From assembly GCF_001540865.1 (NCBI RefSeq), contig NC_033628.1:6349031-6413030 (forward strand): DNA of 64,000 nucleotides, given 5' to 3'. Below are positions 12,231 through 24,746 of this stretch, piece by piece. The position numbers and the translations under genes are program-made. The notes beneath the pieces were generated by a model. The model saw only the letters and a list, made by a program, of their open reading frames with translations. It made no database searches and had not been told where the DNA came from. This DNA is from Ananas comosus. Its lineage: Eukaryota; Streptophyta; Magnoliopsida; Poales; Bromeliaceae. Within the stretch, counting starts at the first letter, position 1, and every line of letters starts with the position of its first letter.

Positions 12231-13337
12231 CCTATTAGTAGCCCGCCAGGCCCACGAGGCTTCGAACCTCCGTGATATTCGTCGGGCGCGACCAATCCTT
12301 GATCGCCTCAACCTTCCTCGGGTCTACAAAAACTCCACCCTTGGAAATCACATGCCCTAGAAATGCGACTTCTCGGAACCAGAAGTCACACTTCTTTAAC
12401 TTAGCATACAGCTTCTCCTTCCGAAGGACTTGAAGCACTATCCTCAGATGCTCGGCATGTTCCTCGTCATTACGAGAATAGATCAATATGTCGTCTATGA
12501 AGACCATGACAAATCGATCCAGGTACTTCCTAAAGACACGGTTCATCAAATCCATGAACGCCGCCGGGGCATTCATGAGCCCAAATGGCATGACCGTGAA
12601 TTCATAGTGCCCATACCGCGTACGGAACGCAGTTTTCTGCACATCCTCCGGCTTGATCTTCAGCTGGTGATAGCCGGACTGCAACTCTATTTTCGAGTAC
12701 ACACACGACCCTTGCAACTAGTCGAACAAATCATCGATTCGGGAAAGCGGGTACTTATTCTTGATCGTGACTTTGTTCAACTCTCGATAATTCACGCAGA
12801 GTTGAAATGATCCGTCCTTCTTCCTTACAAACAACACCAGGGCTCCCCACGGTGATACACTCGGTCGGATGAATTGCTTGTCGAGGATATCCTGTAACTG
12901 ACTCCTCAACTCTTTCAGTTCCGCCGGCGCCATTAGGTACGGAACCTTCGAGATTGGCGCAGTACCGGGAATCAAGTCTATGACGAACTCGATCTCCCGA
13001 TCCGGCGGTATCCTCGGCAACTCTTTGGGAAATATATCGGGGAACTCCCGTACCACCGACAACTCCTCCAAGGTCGGAGTCACTCGATCCCTACAACGGT
13101 CGCCAAGAACGCTGCGCAACCACTGTTGACCAACTTCCTTGCTCTCGTTGCCGACACCGTCGCGGCGAAGCAGGAGATCCGACAAGCTCGATAAGTGAAC
13201 TCCTTCTGTCCTGGCTCTCGAAATGTGATCACTCTGTTCTTACAATCAATCTTTGCATGATACTTAGAGAGCCAGTCTATGCCTAATATGACGTCAAACT
13301 CTTTAAGGTACTTGAGTTCCAACATCTGAATAGGCAT
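12231..13337 (-). pseudogene. Chromovirus protease tail and reverse transcriptase, broken
   Basis: The RT carries [20 protein letters not shown] (about 12750-12800), [20 protein letters not shown], the catalytic FIDDILIYS (about 12490) and LGHVISKGG. Upstream, [19 protein letters not shown] marks the post-protease linker (about 13270). A stop separates two RT pieces at about 12718, the frame changes near 13080-13185 and a small insertion near 12232 shifts into RNase H. It belongs with the neighbouring integrase and gag pieces. Confidence 0.88.
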
Positions 13338-13357
13338 TATCCAGTCATCTACTTGTA

Positions 13358-14026
13358 CTAGGCACGAAGAACACTCCGTAAGGTATTAAATGTCGACTCA
13401 GGGCCCTCAACTCGCCACTTGCCCTCACTTGCCTCTATGACTATATCATGCATGCGTGCAAATGATCTACTAATGAAGGAGTGTGTGGCACCTGTATCAA
13501 ACATAGCCCTGGAGCGAACTTCGTTAATTAAAACCATACCTGCCACAAGGCGATGCTCCTCTACCTCTGCAGGCTCTTCGGCTTGGACTTGAGCGGCGAA
13601 TACCCGTCCGCTCGGGGCCAAACGCGCCATCTCAGGCTGTCGTAGGGTTATCGCGCGTCCTGCTGATGCCGCCGCCGGTGGAGCTCCTCCATAATAAGCC
13701 GGAGCTGCCGGCGCTAATGCAATAGATGGAGCAGGAGAAGCTCCTCCTCCCGGGAAGTTGCGTGCGAAGTGCCCTGGTTGCCCGCACTTAAAGCACCTGC
13801 CTTGACGCGGCTCACACCGCGACGTCGGGTGGCCTCCGCCGCATATGATGCACTGTTGCGCCCCACGGCCCTTGTATTGAGCCCTCGCAGTTCTCCCGGT
13901 GGGAGGGGAATATGCTACATGCACCCGCGGCCAAGAACTGTCGAGCTCATATGCTGCACTAGCAGCCGCTGCACTCGCAGCCGGGATTCCAGAATCCACA
14001 TTACATAACTCAAGAGTTGGCCTCAC
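13358..14026 (-). pseudogene. Chromovirus gag C-terminus (zinc knuckle) and aspartic protease
   Basis: The gag zinc knuckle is seen as C-F-K-C-G-Q-P-G-H-F-A-R-N (CCHC with the last Cys replaced by Phe in this copy) at about 13780-13740. A retropepsin start with the catalytic Asp, FDTGATHSFIS, follows at about 13500. The gag N-terminus, leader and primer site are absent: at about 14028 the sequence changes to LTR-like repeats. The 5' end has therefore been deleted or replaced. Confidence 0.85.
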
Positions 14027-14029
14027 CCT

Positions 14030-16109
14030 ATATTATCGACCTATCTAGGTCCAAGTCTTCGTTCAACCTAAGTTAATACTTTAGGTTCGATGTCGATATG
14101 TTCATAGCCTAGGTTCATTAACACTAGGTCCAGTGTCATTTTCCTTCTAGGTCCACTTGACCCTAGGTTCAATGTCGCTATATTCATAACCTAGGTTTAC
14201 TTGACTCTAGGTTCAATTCTCAACCTAAGTTCGATACATTAGGTTTAATGCCACCCTTGACCAACCGATGTTTATTAACACTAGGTTAAATGCCACTCAA
14301 TCTTTCCTAGGTTCACGACACTAGGTTCATATCATTCATGTTCAACCTATGTTCAAGACACTAGGTTAAATGCCACTTGATTTAATATACATAGATTGTC
14401 CAATCGAGCCTTACACATTAGTATTCTTCCTTTGCCACGTTCTCTACTCACTCTAGAGTCAACAATCCAGTCACATGCACATATGCATTCTAGCATCTCT
14501 ATATCATATCATATGCATTCACTTAGCATTTCTATAACATGCAACGTGCATCCTCTTTAGCATTTTACATTATGTAATTAACATGCATTCTCTTAGTGTT
14601 AACTACATGCATCATCTAGCATTTCCTCATTGTATCAACATACATATTTCATTGGTAGGTATCAACATCAAGCATAAGATTCATGCATCTATATTATCTC
14701 TTGCAACCTACCACTACACATGTATGCATTAATAGTAACCATTACTCTTAGACATAACGGCGACCTCGTCGCTTCAGTGAGCACAACCCACCTCAATTCG
14801 CATTCCGATTGCTTGTACACGGTTCGGCCCGAACTCTCGCGCGACCACCCGAACGGCCTCCAATCCACGATCCGAAAATTAAAGGTCCGCGGTTAGTTAT
14901 CACGAGTTCACGATTCTGTTTTCATGATTTTAGGACGTCACCTCGGCTCTCCAGGCAGAAACGAAGCCGAACGTCCGTTTCTTTAATATCTTCGCACCGG
15001 CTCGACGAATCGCCGAACTGACTTCGCCAACGCGTTCGTATACCTAGCAATTAGGTTCACATAGGGTCAAATTAAATCAAACCCTTATATTTTACAAAAC
15101 CCCATTTTTGAGCCCTAGGATGCACTATTGTAAGATTTCATCATATAACCTCTAATTCATGCAATAGTCATCCATTTAGCATCTAAGGGTTCCTCTAAAT
15201 CCAATTCTAGAGCATATAATTTAAACCCTAGAAATCCACCATCTTAAATCTAGCCTATAAATATGCTCCAAATAATCCAAATATTAAGGATTTAACATGT
15301 TTAAAATACTCTAGAGAGAATATCGTGCATCAAGAATTTAAGCAAAATCCCAAACTCTTACCAAAACGTGAACGCCAAGACGGAAGCACGCCGCTCAAAT
15401 GGCCGCACGAAAGCCCGATCCGACACTCCCAACGCGTTCACAAGCTCGCTCTCCGCCAACGTCGCGAATTTGAGAGAGAGATCTAGAGAGATAAAGGAGA
15501 AATCTAGAGAGAGAAATGAGAGTTTCTCTCTCTCCCCACCATGTGTGCGTGTGTGTTGAGGGATTGGTGGTGGTCGGCCGAGGGAGGAGAAGAAAAGGGT
15601 TAAAATCCCTTTTATATATAACCCCTCAACACTATTCATTTCAACAGTTTAAAACTGACGTTTTTCGCCGGAGCCCTTCTAAATGTCCGTTTGCGCTCAA
15701 ATTTGACAGTCAGACTCGGTTTTACTTAATAAGTATAAAAAAATTTTAATCTTTCAGTTTCGACCATATTTGGTCACCGAAAACTCTACCGAACTCTAAT
15801 CTTTAGCAGATAGCAGTCGGATTTTATTTTCCACCTTCCGGGTGTCAGAATAATATGAAACTTTAAATCTAGCCTCATAAAAATAATTTTGACATATCCT
15901 CCAGTTTTCATAATTTTCTGACACTGTACATTTTCTGCTAATTTATCTGCCCCATTTCCAACAGAAAATTCTAAATCTTCTGTTTTTATTCCGATTTCAG
16001 CACAAGTCACTTCTGACTTATGTTTTACTTCTCTAAATCCAATAAAAATAGTATCTCACATTATTTTTATTTATTTTTTTATTTTTATACCAAAATCTGG
16101 TATGTTACA
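14030..16109 (-). repeat. Minus-strand chromovirus LTR (3' LTR)
   Basis: On the - strand a purine-rich tract (AAGGGTGGAGAA, about 16110-16121) precedes TGTAACATACC starting at 16109. Inside are a TATA box (TATATATAAAAGG, about 15608-15620), a CT/GA-rich leader, and a GTAAG splice-donor-like site near 15357 after a GC-rich exon-like stretch. The left limit is uncertain and is set where gag sequence begins. The stretch 14040-14370 has many degenerate copies of a CTAGGTTCAATG-type unit. Confidence 0.55.
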
Positions 16110-17100
16110 TTCTCCACCCTTAAAAAGAATTTCGTCCGCGAATTTCAAACCACGCCTCAATTTAGCTCCTAGCGCAATTGAGGGCACCAATGCACTTTTC
16201 CACTTCGGAATGGCTTTATACTCTTTGGGACTATCCAAGAGGACCACCACGGAGTTCATGACACTAAACGCATCCAACTTTGCAAGGCGCGTCTCTCAAA
16301 GTGCATTACGGTCTCCGTCATTCTAGGTGGTAGCGCAAGTCGAAACTCGACGACTCTACGCACTCCAACACCACTCGGCACGCAACGAACTCTTCTTTGC
16401 ATTTACCTTTCCTTTAGGAAATACATTCCGATTCGATCACCGACATTGCTTAGAAGCAATATCACCGGTGCATCGTTCCATCGTGAGTGCTCCAACTCTG
16501 CACTGACCTTTAGCTCTAATGTGAGATGGTCCACTTCGGCACATCTCAAATCTTTGTTTGCTTACGAGCACAGTCTCCAACATCATGTGGCTTTCCACTA
16601 GTTCGATGTCTCACAAGAGTACTTCATCACTTGATACCACATACCACGATTAACATCGAACTATTTTCGCAATGAGCTCATGTGAACGCTTTGTTCATGA
16701 ATTCGAGTCAAACTCATCGATAAGGTTATCCGCCAAATTGCTCTCTTCAGTCTCCACAGGTGGACCAAAGGCCACCAATCCTACGTAGACCTACCACCTA
16801 ACCTGTCTCAATACGCAGCGTCTCTCGCTCACAAATGCAGACCCAATCATCATCGGGCGAAATTCTCACTTGGGAATTCGCACACACTCCAACCAGGAGC
16901 AACTAAAATCCCAAACCGTTACAAATCCTCGGGTTGCGTCACAATCATACTCTCGGTATACTATCTACCACACGACATGCTCTATCGAGCCACACGTACC
17001 ACTACCGGCTCCTATGCACCTAGTGCGAGCCACCAGCCTTACGAGTAGTCCATGGCACTGTCTGCGACCACGAATGACGTACCTCGCACGGTTAATCTTA
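16110..17100 (-). other. Degenerate 3' internal region of a minus-strand gypsy element
   Basis: Follows the polypurine tract of the LTR at 16109, so it should be the untranslated or decayed 3' end of that element. The bases next to the tract (GCGGACGAAATTC on -) are typical of the chromovirus pol 3' boundary. No domain is readable further in. Similar non-coding sequence recurs at 20.99-21.6 and 24.75-25.36 kb. Confidence 0.35.
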
Positions 17101-17539
17101 TTTTTGATTTTCCATGGGGTAGTATTCATGATTCAGATTAATATTTGAATATGTATGGTTATCAAGTATTATGAATCCATGGCTTCCAATAATGCAAGCA
17201 TTTACTGTTAATTACCCCTATAAAATATTAGGGTACCTTCGATTAAGAGACCTCTGAAATGCTGAAGGAGAAATAAACTGGAATTGAACAAAAAAAAGAT
17301 TTTATAATATAGTTTATCATTCAATTACATGGCTTTAACCAAGGGCATACCCTCAGTATACATAAATAGAGCATAAAAAAAGAAAAGTGCTTAATTTTAT
17401 GATATGATGGTCAACTGAACTTAATTTTGATTGCACCTTGGTTATATATTCCAAGATGCTCAAAGTATATGATCAAATTGATTTTGTTGGGCCCTACATG
17501 TTTTGGAGCTCAACATTGTTCACCCTAAGATGAAGGATT

Positions 17540-18640
17540 GATTAAATTCCATGTATATGCATTGGGACTTAATCGGATTTGATTCAAATTAAACTCTAAT
17601 TAGATGCATTAGAGTTTGATTTGGTTAATTGAACTTTAATTGCATGTAATAAAGTCCAATAGAATTTGATTTAATTTAAGCTTTTATCCTAAATGTATGT
17701 ATTAGGATTAGCTCAAATATTTTGAATTGGACTCTAATTTTATATCTTAGAGTCTAGTGTAATTAGGCTTTAAGCTTATGTGTTAGAGCTTAATCATATT
17801 TACTTTGGGTTCACCATAAGGTGAAATGTTAACTAAATCCTAATTATATATATTAGGATTAGTCAAATTTAATTTAAATTAAACTCTAAGTATATGTATT
17901 AGAGTCTAACTTAGCTTCATTTATTTGAACTCCAAGTAGATGTATTAGAGTCCAATAAATTTAATTTGATTAGGTGAAACCTAATCTATTATTTTTTACC
18001 TTAGTCACATATACTAAGATAAATATATGGTTTGATCAATTCTAAACAAATATTTTAGAATTTGATTTAGCATAAATGTGGTAGCAATATGACTCTAGCT
18101 TAATGTGCTAGAGAATTGGGTTAAAAAGTTGGTAGGGCTCAGTCTCATATTCAGGTTGTACCTAGCCTATGTGGCTTAGGTTCAAGAGTGGATTTGATTG
18201 ATAAGCATAATTTCAAATCTTGATTTGGGTTAAATTTTTGGATTTGGTGCTGGTCTATATGAGGAGATCCATCATCTGAATTGGTTTTCAGTGCAAACAT
18301 AGTTTGGATTAGTTTGGATTCAAACTTGGGCCTGGGCTAGGTATGGCTTCATGTAATTCAAGTTATGGTTCAATTCTACTATGGATTCAAGCATGGTCCA
18401 AATTCGGGCCCGTATAATTGCATTCAGGCATGGGCTAAATTCAGGCCCATATGGTATGAATTCAAGTTGAGGCCAGAATTGAATTTAAGTTCTGGATGTG
18501 GGCTTAGGCTTAGTTTAGGGCCGTATGACTTAAGTCCAAGTTTTCTTTGGGCAAGCTACAGAATTGGGCTCAGATTCAGGTTTGGGCTGAACCTGAGTTA
18601 TGCTGAGCTTGAGTTATGTGATTTGAGGTGAGTATGGGCT
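17540..18640. repeat. Field of degenerate short tandem repeats, AT-rich then GGCCC-containing
   Basis: From about 17540 to 18070 roughly ten diverged units of 45-60 bp alternate ACTCTAA and TTAGAGT (or CCTAA/TTAGG) around an ATATGTATT core, so each unit is itself partly palindromic. From about 18290 to 18640 a second unit repeats, with GGGCC, ATTCAAG and ATGGTC blocks. No coding potential is visible. Probably the body of an old retrotransposon. Confidence 0.6.
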
Positions 18641-19189
18641 TGGTCCATACGAGATCTTTTATTTTGAGGTGGTTAGCCAGAGATTATTTGGGACTTGTTG
18701 AGATCAAAACATTGAAAATTTAAATATTTAATTCAGAATCAAATTCACTGCTCTAATTTTGAATACATTTTTTTATAATAAACATGACTTAATCTAATTT
18801 GGAGCATAAAGCGTCCAATGCGATTAAATCTCAATTTGATCTAATTTGGCCAAATCGAGAGATTCGACTCTGAATAGAATCAAAAGGGGATCGATTATTT
18901 TTCGAACATCCCGTTGTTCTTCCAATAAAAAGACGATCAAAAGAATAACAATCAACAATCCGATTGATTTCTTTTGCCTCTTAATTATAAGAGAATTAAG
19001 AGAGTATTTTTCTCTTTATCTCCTTTGAAGGTACAAGACAACAAAGATGGATAATCTTTCTTTGCCTCTCTAAGTAACAAAGCTCTCTCTCTCTTTTGAT
19101 GATATATTTTTTTACGAAAAGAAGAGCACCGCTCTCTCTCTTTTGATAACACACATTTTTTTTAAAGAGAAGAACACCGCTCTCTCTCT

Positions 19190-19648
19190 TTATATGCAGG
19201 TTAGGTTCGCCGTCGAAAAATGCGTCTTGGGTATTTCGTCAAATAATTGGTGGGTGTGATGCGTTGCGCAACTCCCATTGCTTTGGAATCGCAGCAGAGA
19301 GTTGGAAGCCGCGGCTATGATATAGTCGATGTAGTGGCAAGGTCGAAGGTGAAGAAATCGACAAAGTTGTCGGGCGTCAACTCGGGATGGATGGACGCCG
19401 ACGTTTCGCAGCATTCGTAGCAGGTGTTCTAACAGCACCACTTCGCGCACGATGATCACCGTCGATGACATCCCCTCTCCTCCGTCCGAGCGCTCGATGA
19501 GGACGCGGAAGAGCGGGTGGTCGATGAGGTCGGAGCTGACCAGGTACCGGCGCCGAGACTTGTCGACATAGATTGGGTGCAGCCCGCGCGGCACGACGTC
19601 CAAATGCTCGTCGACGGCGCTGCCGGCATCGAATTTTGGCTCCTCCAA
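19190..19648 (-). pseudogene. SAUR-like (small auxin-up RNA) gene fragment
   Basis: The reading frame contains VPRGLHPIYV, KSRRRYLVSSDLIDHPLFRVL and EVVLLEHLLRML in the order of the SAUR domain (a conserved VPxG...YV core, a HPLF block and a C-terminal helix). SAUR proteins are small plant proteins, many of which regulate PP2C phosphatases in auxin-driven growth. No ATG precedes it in frame: a TAG lies just upstream of the first Glu codons, and the end is replaced by AT-rich sequence. It sits in a GC-rich island beside a glucanase fragment on the same strand. Confidence 0.65.
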
Positions 19649-19799
19649 CCGCTACTGCCATATGCTGTCATCTTCGTTGTAGGGAATCAAGAGTCCGCAG
19701 ACGATAAGCGAGATGCAACGGCTGCTGCCGGAGAGGGAGTAGACTTATAGAAGCCTCTTTTTAAAGAAGCGCTGCTCATTGCGGACGTAGATCGAACAC

Positions 19800-20310
19800 C
19801 TGGTGAGCGGTGACGAGGCCGGTGTCGGGGAGGATGGCGGTGTAGTCGAAGGAGATGAGCGTGGCGTCAGCGGAGTAGGCGAAGAAGGTGTAGGCGTTGA
19901 CCATGAGGTAGGAGCCAGTGTGGCAGAGGAGGTCGAGCATCAGGCGCATTACGCGCTCCGCGAGGTCGTTCGGGAATGCGCCCGCGGAGGGCAGGTACGA
20001 GGCGCGGAGCGCGGTGAGGGCGATGGGGAAGGAGACTTCATAGCACCGTCGAGGCGGAGGCGCATGAGCGCGGCGTGGACGTTGGTCATGGCTGGGACGA
20101 GGAGCGCGATGAGGCTGCTATGCGGGCTCGCAAACATCTCATTGTCCACGGCCATGGCCGCGATCTGGATCGCCGGGTAGTACGCCGCCACGTTGCGCTG
20201 CACCCACCTGAGCGCGTAGCCCGGGGGCGACACGACCGCGGCGAGGAGCTCGTTGGGGAGCGCCGCCACCACCCTGATCCCGGGCTTGTACAAGAACGTG
20301 GAGAGGGAGA
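19800..20310 (-). pseudogene. GH17 beta-1,3-glucanase gene fragment
   Basis: On -, from about 20300, blocks of a glycoside hydrolase family 17 enzyme read in order: a VVAALPNELLA block, the AYYP block, a region around AVDNEMFAS that aligns with the family's VGNEV catalytic acid motif, and VPAMTNVHAAL. A one-base shift near 20040 moves the rest into another frame, which reads AFPNDLAERVM and GSYLMVNAYTFFAYS. Both ends are missing. These enzymes cut callose; this copy cannot make an active one. Confidence 0.7.
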
Positions 20311-20989
20311 GAGAGCTTTTTTCTTCTTCTCTTTTCTTATTATTATTATTTTTTTTTTGAGAGAGAGAGCTTTGATGCTGCATCAATGGAGAAGGGAAAA
20401 AAAAAATTATATTACCTTTTTTTCTTCTTTCGTGAACAGGGGAATGGGACGGGTTTTTTTTTTTTGTTAGGGATAGGTTTGAGAGTTGAAAAAAAGTAGG
20501 GTTTTTTTTTTAGTCAGTTTTCTTTTTTTTTTGTTGAGAAATTTATAGACCAAGTTATAACTACTTGGGGCCTTTTTTTTATTTTTTAGAACGTGCATGT
20601 GGTGGGGATTGTGGGAAGTTGTAATGGTATCATGGGTATAATATTGCAGATTAACCCATCTTGTTTATATTATACTTCAGTTAAAATAAAAGAGTAATAT
20701 ATATAACAAAATATTTATATGAAGTGGAGCATCTTACAAATATATGAAAGGGAAAGGACTAATTTGCTAAATAGTACATATGTAATAGCTATGCATGCCT
20801 ACGAGAGCATTCTCTCTCTTCCTCTTTTTTTTCTATAGTCTATGCACCTAGTGCATAGATTAACCTATGCACCATGTTCAAAATTTGAATTCAAATTTTC
20901 TCTATGCACCTAGTGTATAGATCATCTCATACACCATATTCCTAAAAGTTGGATTCAAATTTTCTCTCCCTCTTTCTCTTTTTTTTTTC

Positions 20990-22140
20990 TTTTTTTTGGT
21001 GCTTTAACAGGCACACTTCACACCTAGCAATGCTCAGGTGCTACTGCCAACACACTCACTCGGCTGATCCATATCCGCACTCCACGAGTACCTATACTCG
21101 GGCGTCGTACGCTACTATAGCGTTTTACTCTAAGTCTTGGCTTTGGGCAAGATTGCCCTCGCGCACCATCTACCAAACACATTCTCCCATCTCACATTGA
21201 GGTACAACTAGGCCCACAGGCCAAACTTGGCACTACCCAACTAATTCCGCAATAGTGATTCACTTTCACTGTTTGACCCACCGGAACGACATCCGAAATA
21301 CTCGGACTACTCAGGTGCCCATTAGCATCATGGCTCTACTCTCGCAATTTACTACTCACATTGCTCTGAGAGTCGATTCGCCACATCTATCTCTACCGCG
21401 AGTTTCACTTCTCGCCCACAGGCCAACACCAGCAATTTGCTAGTGCCATCAGGCTCTCTACCTGCTCCAGCAGGCATTACACTCTTACCGCATAAGCATG
21501 CTCGTGTATCTACACTTACCCGTCCACTAGGTCCTTACTATACTAATGTATAAATAGTAGTAGCAGACCACCAGGTCAATGCATGCAATGCATTAACTTT
21601 ACATCATGTAGAAGCATATGCTTGCTTCAACTAAACCACACTTGCCATGATGTCATCGGTAACAGTAGGTTCCGCAACCCGATTCGCGTATCCACGGCCA
21701 CTTGGCAACCGCTGCGAACCCTTAGGTTGCATTGTCCTCAACGCCCTCTCTCTTGACCATGCCGCAGGTGGCACACCTGCAGGCCGTCCCAGAGAAGAAT
21801 AGGCTATCGCCAGTGTCAGGTCCCGGCTGTCATCTTGCGAACACTCGTCCTGCGCATAGCCCGGTTGCCCACACCTGAAGCACTTGCCCTCTAGGTGCTT
21901 ACACTATTGTGGGTTATGAAGAACACCCACAAACAACACATCCTGCCGAGGACCGAATGTGTTAGGTCCCCGGGCTCGGGATCACGACCGCGAACACATT
22001 GCACTCAGTTGAGAACTTGACGGACCACCGAATCCACTCGTGGCCGTCCTATTCCCTTTTTTCTTGCAATTAGACTCACGCTCCCCCCGCACAATTGCAC
22101 TGCCTTGCTCTATCCACAAGGTCGAACCCTCAAATCTCCT
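20990..22140 (-). pseudogene. Degenerate gag region with zinc-knuckle remnant
   Basis: On the - strand near 21885-21850 the sequence reads KCFRCGQPGYAQDEC, a CCHC knuckle whose His position is Tyr. The remainder has no long frame. By position it may be the gag C-terminus of the same minus-strand element whose primer site is at 25365-25376, with the solo LTR at 22585 inserted between. Confidence 0.5.
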
Positions 22141-22584
22141 CTAATCTCCACCAATCCACACTCGGGAAGGGCTCCTAGGGAGAGAGGGAGAAAAACCACA
22201 TGTTGGGTCGTCTCAGGCTGTGATTAAGGGAGGAGGAGTTGGGGCCTTTTTTTTTCAAGCTGCCACAATTGCATAAAGGCCCTCCAACAATCCCCAATCG
22301 CAACAGACCCAAAACTGCAGTTTCCTACAGTTGGTACCGGTACACATCAGGGGTGTCACCGATAACACGGCCTTTTTTTCTCAAACCCGAGAGCTGCTTC
22401 TCTTGGTTTGCTACATGGTACCAGTACAACATTGATGCTGTACCGGTACAAACTCCAGATTTCAGATTTTCGCATCTCTTCGACTCTATTTCATTTCGAT
22501 CAATGCTAAAACCTTTCTAACTCTTTTAGAACTCAATTCTAACCCTTCCATCATTGTTGGAATGTCAATTGGACTTTGTCCAAC

Positions 22585-24741
22585 TGTCACGACCCGACAC
22601 CGCCAATTTGGACAGTTCGGGCCCGAAACAGACCCACCGAACGGACAGAGTTTTCCCTGCCCGCCCGAAGCGTAACAAAGTCTATGCATACATATCCAAC
22701 AAGAGATGTTAGCATTCAACATTGAGAGAGGCAATCACAGATACAAGAGAATTTAAACTATCTATTACATCACTTGTTCACACACATGAACCATTACATA
22801 TTTCACTTTACTTCTCATACATACAACCAAAATGCCATCTCTCAAATACATTACATTTCTTCACAAAAGGGTTTTATATATCATTCTTTCCTTTTTATAC
22901 TCGAGGGTAGTGAGCTAACGCCGGTGGTCTACTCTATCTACTGCGCGACGCCCTTGCCGCGATCCTCGACACACGCGCTCGAACTAGGCTCTGCAAAACA
23001 GGGTGTGAGAACTATTATCCATAGTTCCCAGTGGGTTCGGCCGCCGACCCCGCCGATTTTCCCACTAGGTCCAAGAAAGGCATAGAAACAATAAAGAGGT
23101 CAACATGTCAAAGGAATAATAGATATAACAATAAGCCTACCTTGCTCATCCACATCTATATCATGCTCAAATGTGTAGCTATGCCTTTACCAATCATGTC
23201 AACAAGTACATGTTTAAGTTCTGTCATGTATGCAAACTATATACGAAATGCCATGATCATGCCTATGTCAAATCCAAACGATTCGCCCGAAGGTCGAATC
23301 ACTCGCCACACATACTGTCACGCGACCGTGACCGTCTGCCGGGGGCGCACCGTCGTGACTCTCTCCCCCGTCTTAATCTCATTGTGATACAACTCCGGAG
23401 CTCACTGCTTGGGAGGTGCGACCATCCACAAGCTTTAACAGACAATGCGAGTATGATTAAGTCCCCCTACCAAAGGACTGCGGGAATACTACATCCCTAT
23501 CATCACAAGGCATGCTTTGCTCAGGTCGGCCACTTATGCATTAGTTTCCAATTCTCACAATGTCATTGGTTCACATACTAGTTCCTCATGAATCTAGTCT
23601 ATTCTTACATCATATCCACATGTATATGTCCACTAGCAACTCATACAACATGTACAAATATCTATATTGGCATCATATAAAAGTTCTCATGCAACATACA
23701 TGTCCACATCTATCTCAACATCATGCAAATAGATATTCCTACAAGTATTACGCAATCATGGATCATTATCCCTCACACTAAGCATGAAATTACCACAACT
23801 CATAGGATTCTCACTATTCTATGCATGATGATATATGATCAATAATAGTAGAACTTAGACATAGAATGAAACTCGGCTATTTCGGATAGCACCCCCCACC
23901 TCGTGATGTCGACACGAAACGAGTAGCCTAGTGGCACGATTTATGGCCGTTGATTTCTTCCAACTGCAACAAATAAAGCAAAAATATAATTTTCTTCACT
24001 TTGACCACCACCGGCTCAACGGAATCTCAATCCGAATGATCCTCCGCGCCGGTTTTACCTTCAATTGCGGAAACATATGATCAATTGAGATTAAAACCTC
24101 TCATGATCAAGAGCTCTCTTTCAAAATCCTAGAGGTAACTATTGCAATAATACACTATATAAATTCATGATTCAAGCAAATAGCAACCTAACATCAACTA
24201 GGATTTCCATCTAGCTAGATTCTAAGAGATTTAAACCTATCTCTAGCTATATGCCATTAGAGCCCATGAAGCTTACCTCAAACAAGCTTTCTTCTCTAAT
24301 CCAAGTGATGAAGAAGATGAAGAAAGTAGCTCAATTCCAAGCCTTCTTCTCCACCAAGCAAATTCCAATTTTTCTTTCTTCTCTAATCCTCTCTTTGGTA
24401 AAGAGAACCAAAGAGAAAGAGAGGTCATAAAGTCAAAGAGAAAAAAAGAGAAAACCCACCCTCTCTCTCTTTCCTACGGTTTGGGGTAAAAGGGCAAGGA
24501 TTCACTCAATTACATAGGAAACTTGCCCAACAAGTAAACTCAATTACATAGGTACATAGAAAACTTGCCCAACAAGTAAACTCAATTACATAGGTACATA
24601 GGAAACTTGCCCTCCAAGTAAACTCAATTACTTGCACCATTACACCTCAGCCCCTCTCATTTGCACAATTACACCTTAGCCCATCTCATAACACTATTTT
24701 TATTTACACTTATTTCTATATTAAAAATTTGGTACACTACA
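22585..24741 (-). mobile_element. Solo LTR of a chromovirus with CCAAC target duplication
   Basis: A 2,157-bp LTR. On - it begins TGTAGTGTACC at 24741 and ends CGTGACA at 22585. It is flanked by identical CCAAC at 22580-22584 and 24742-24746, a 5-bp target-site duplication. No internal domain or second LTR lies between the duplications, so it is a solo LTR left by recombination. A GTAAG donor-like site (about 24275), the GGCGGCCGAAC block (about 23040) and tandem repeats at 24504-24635 are inside. Confidence 0.85.
24504..24635. repeat. Three-copy tandem repeat in the solo LTR
   Basis: Three units of 34-42 bp share ACTCAATTACATAGG, AAACTTGCCC and AAGTAA. The second and third carry an extra TACATAGG, as replication slippage would produce. 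Confidence 0.8.
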
Positions 24742-24746
24742 CCAAC

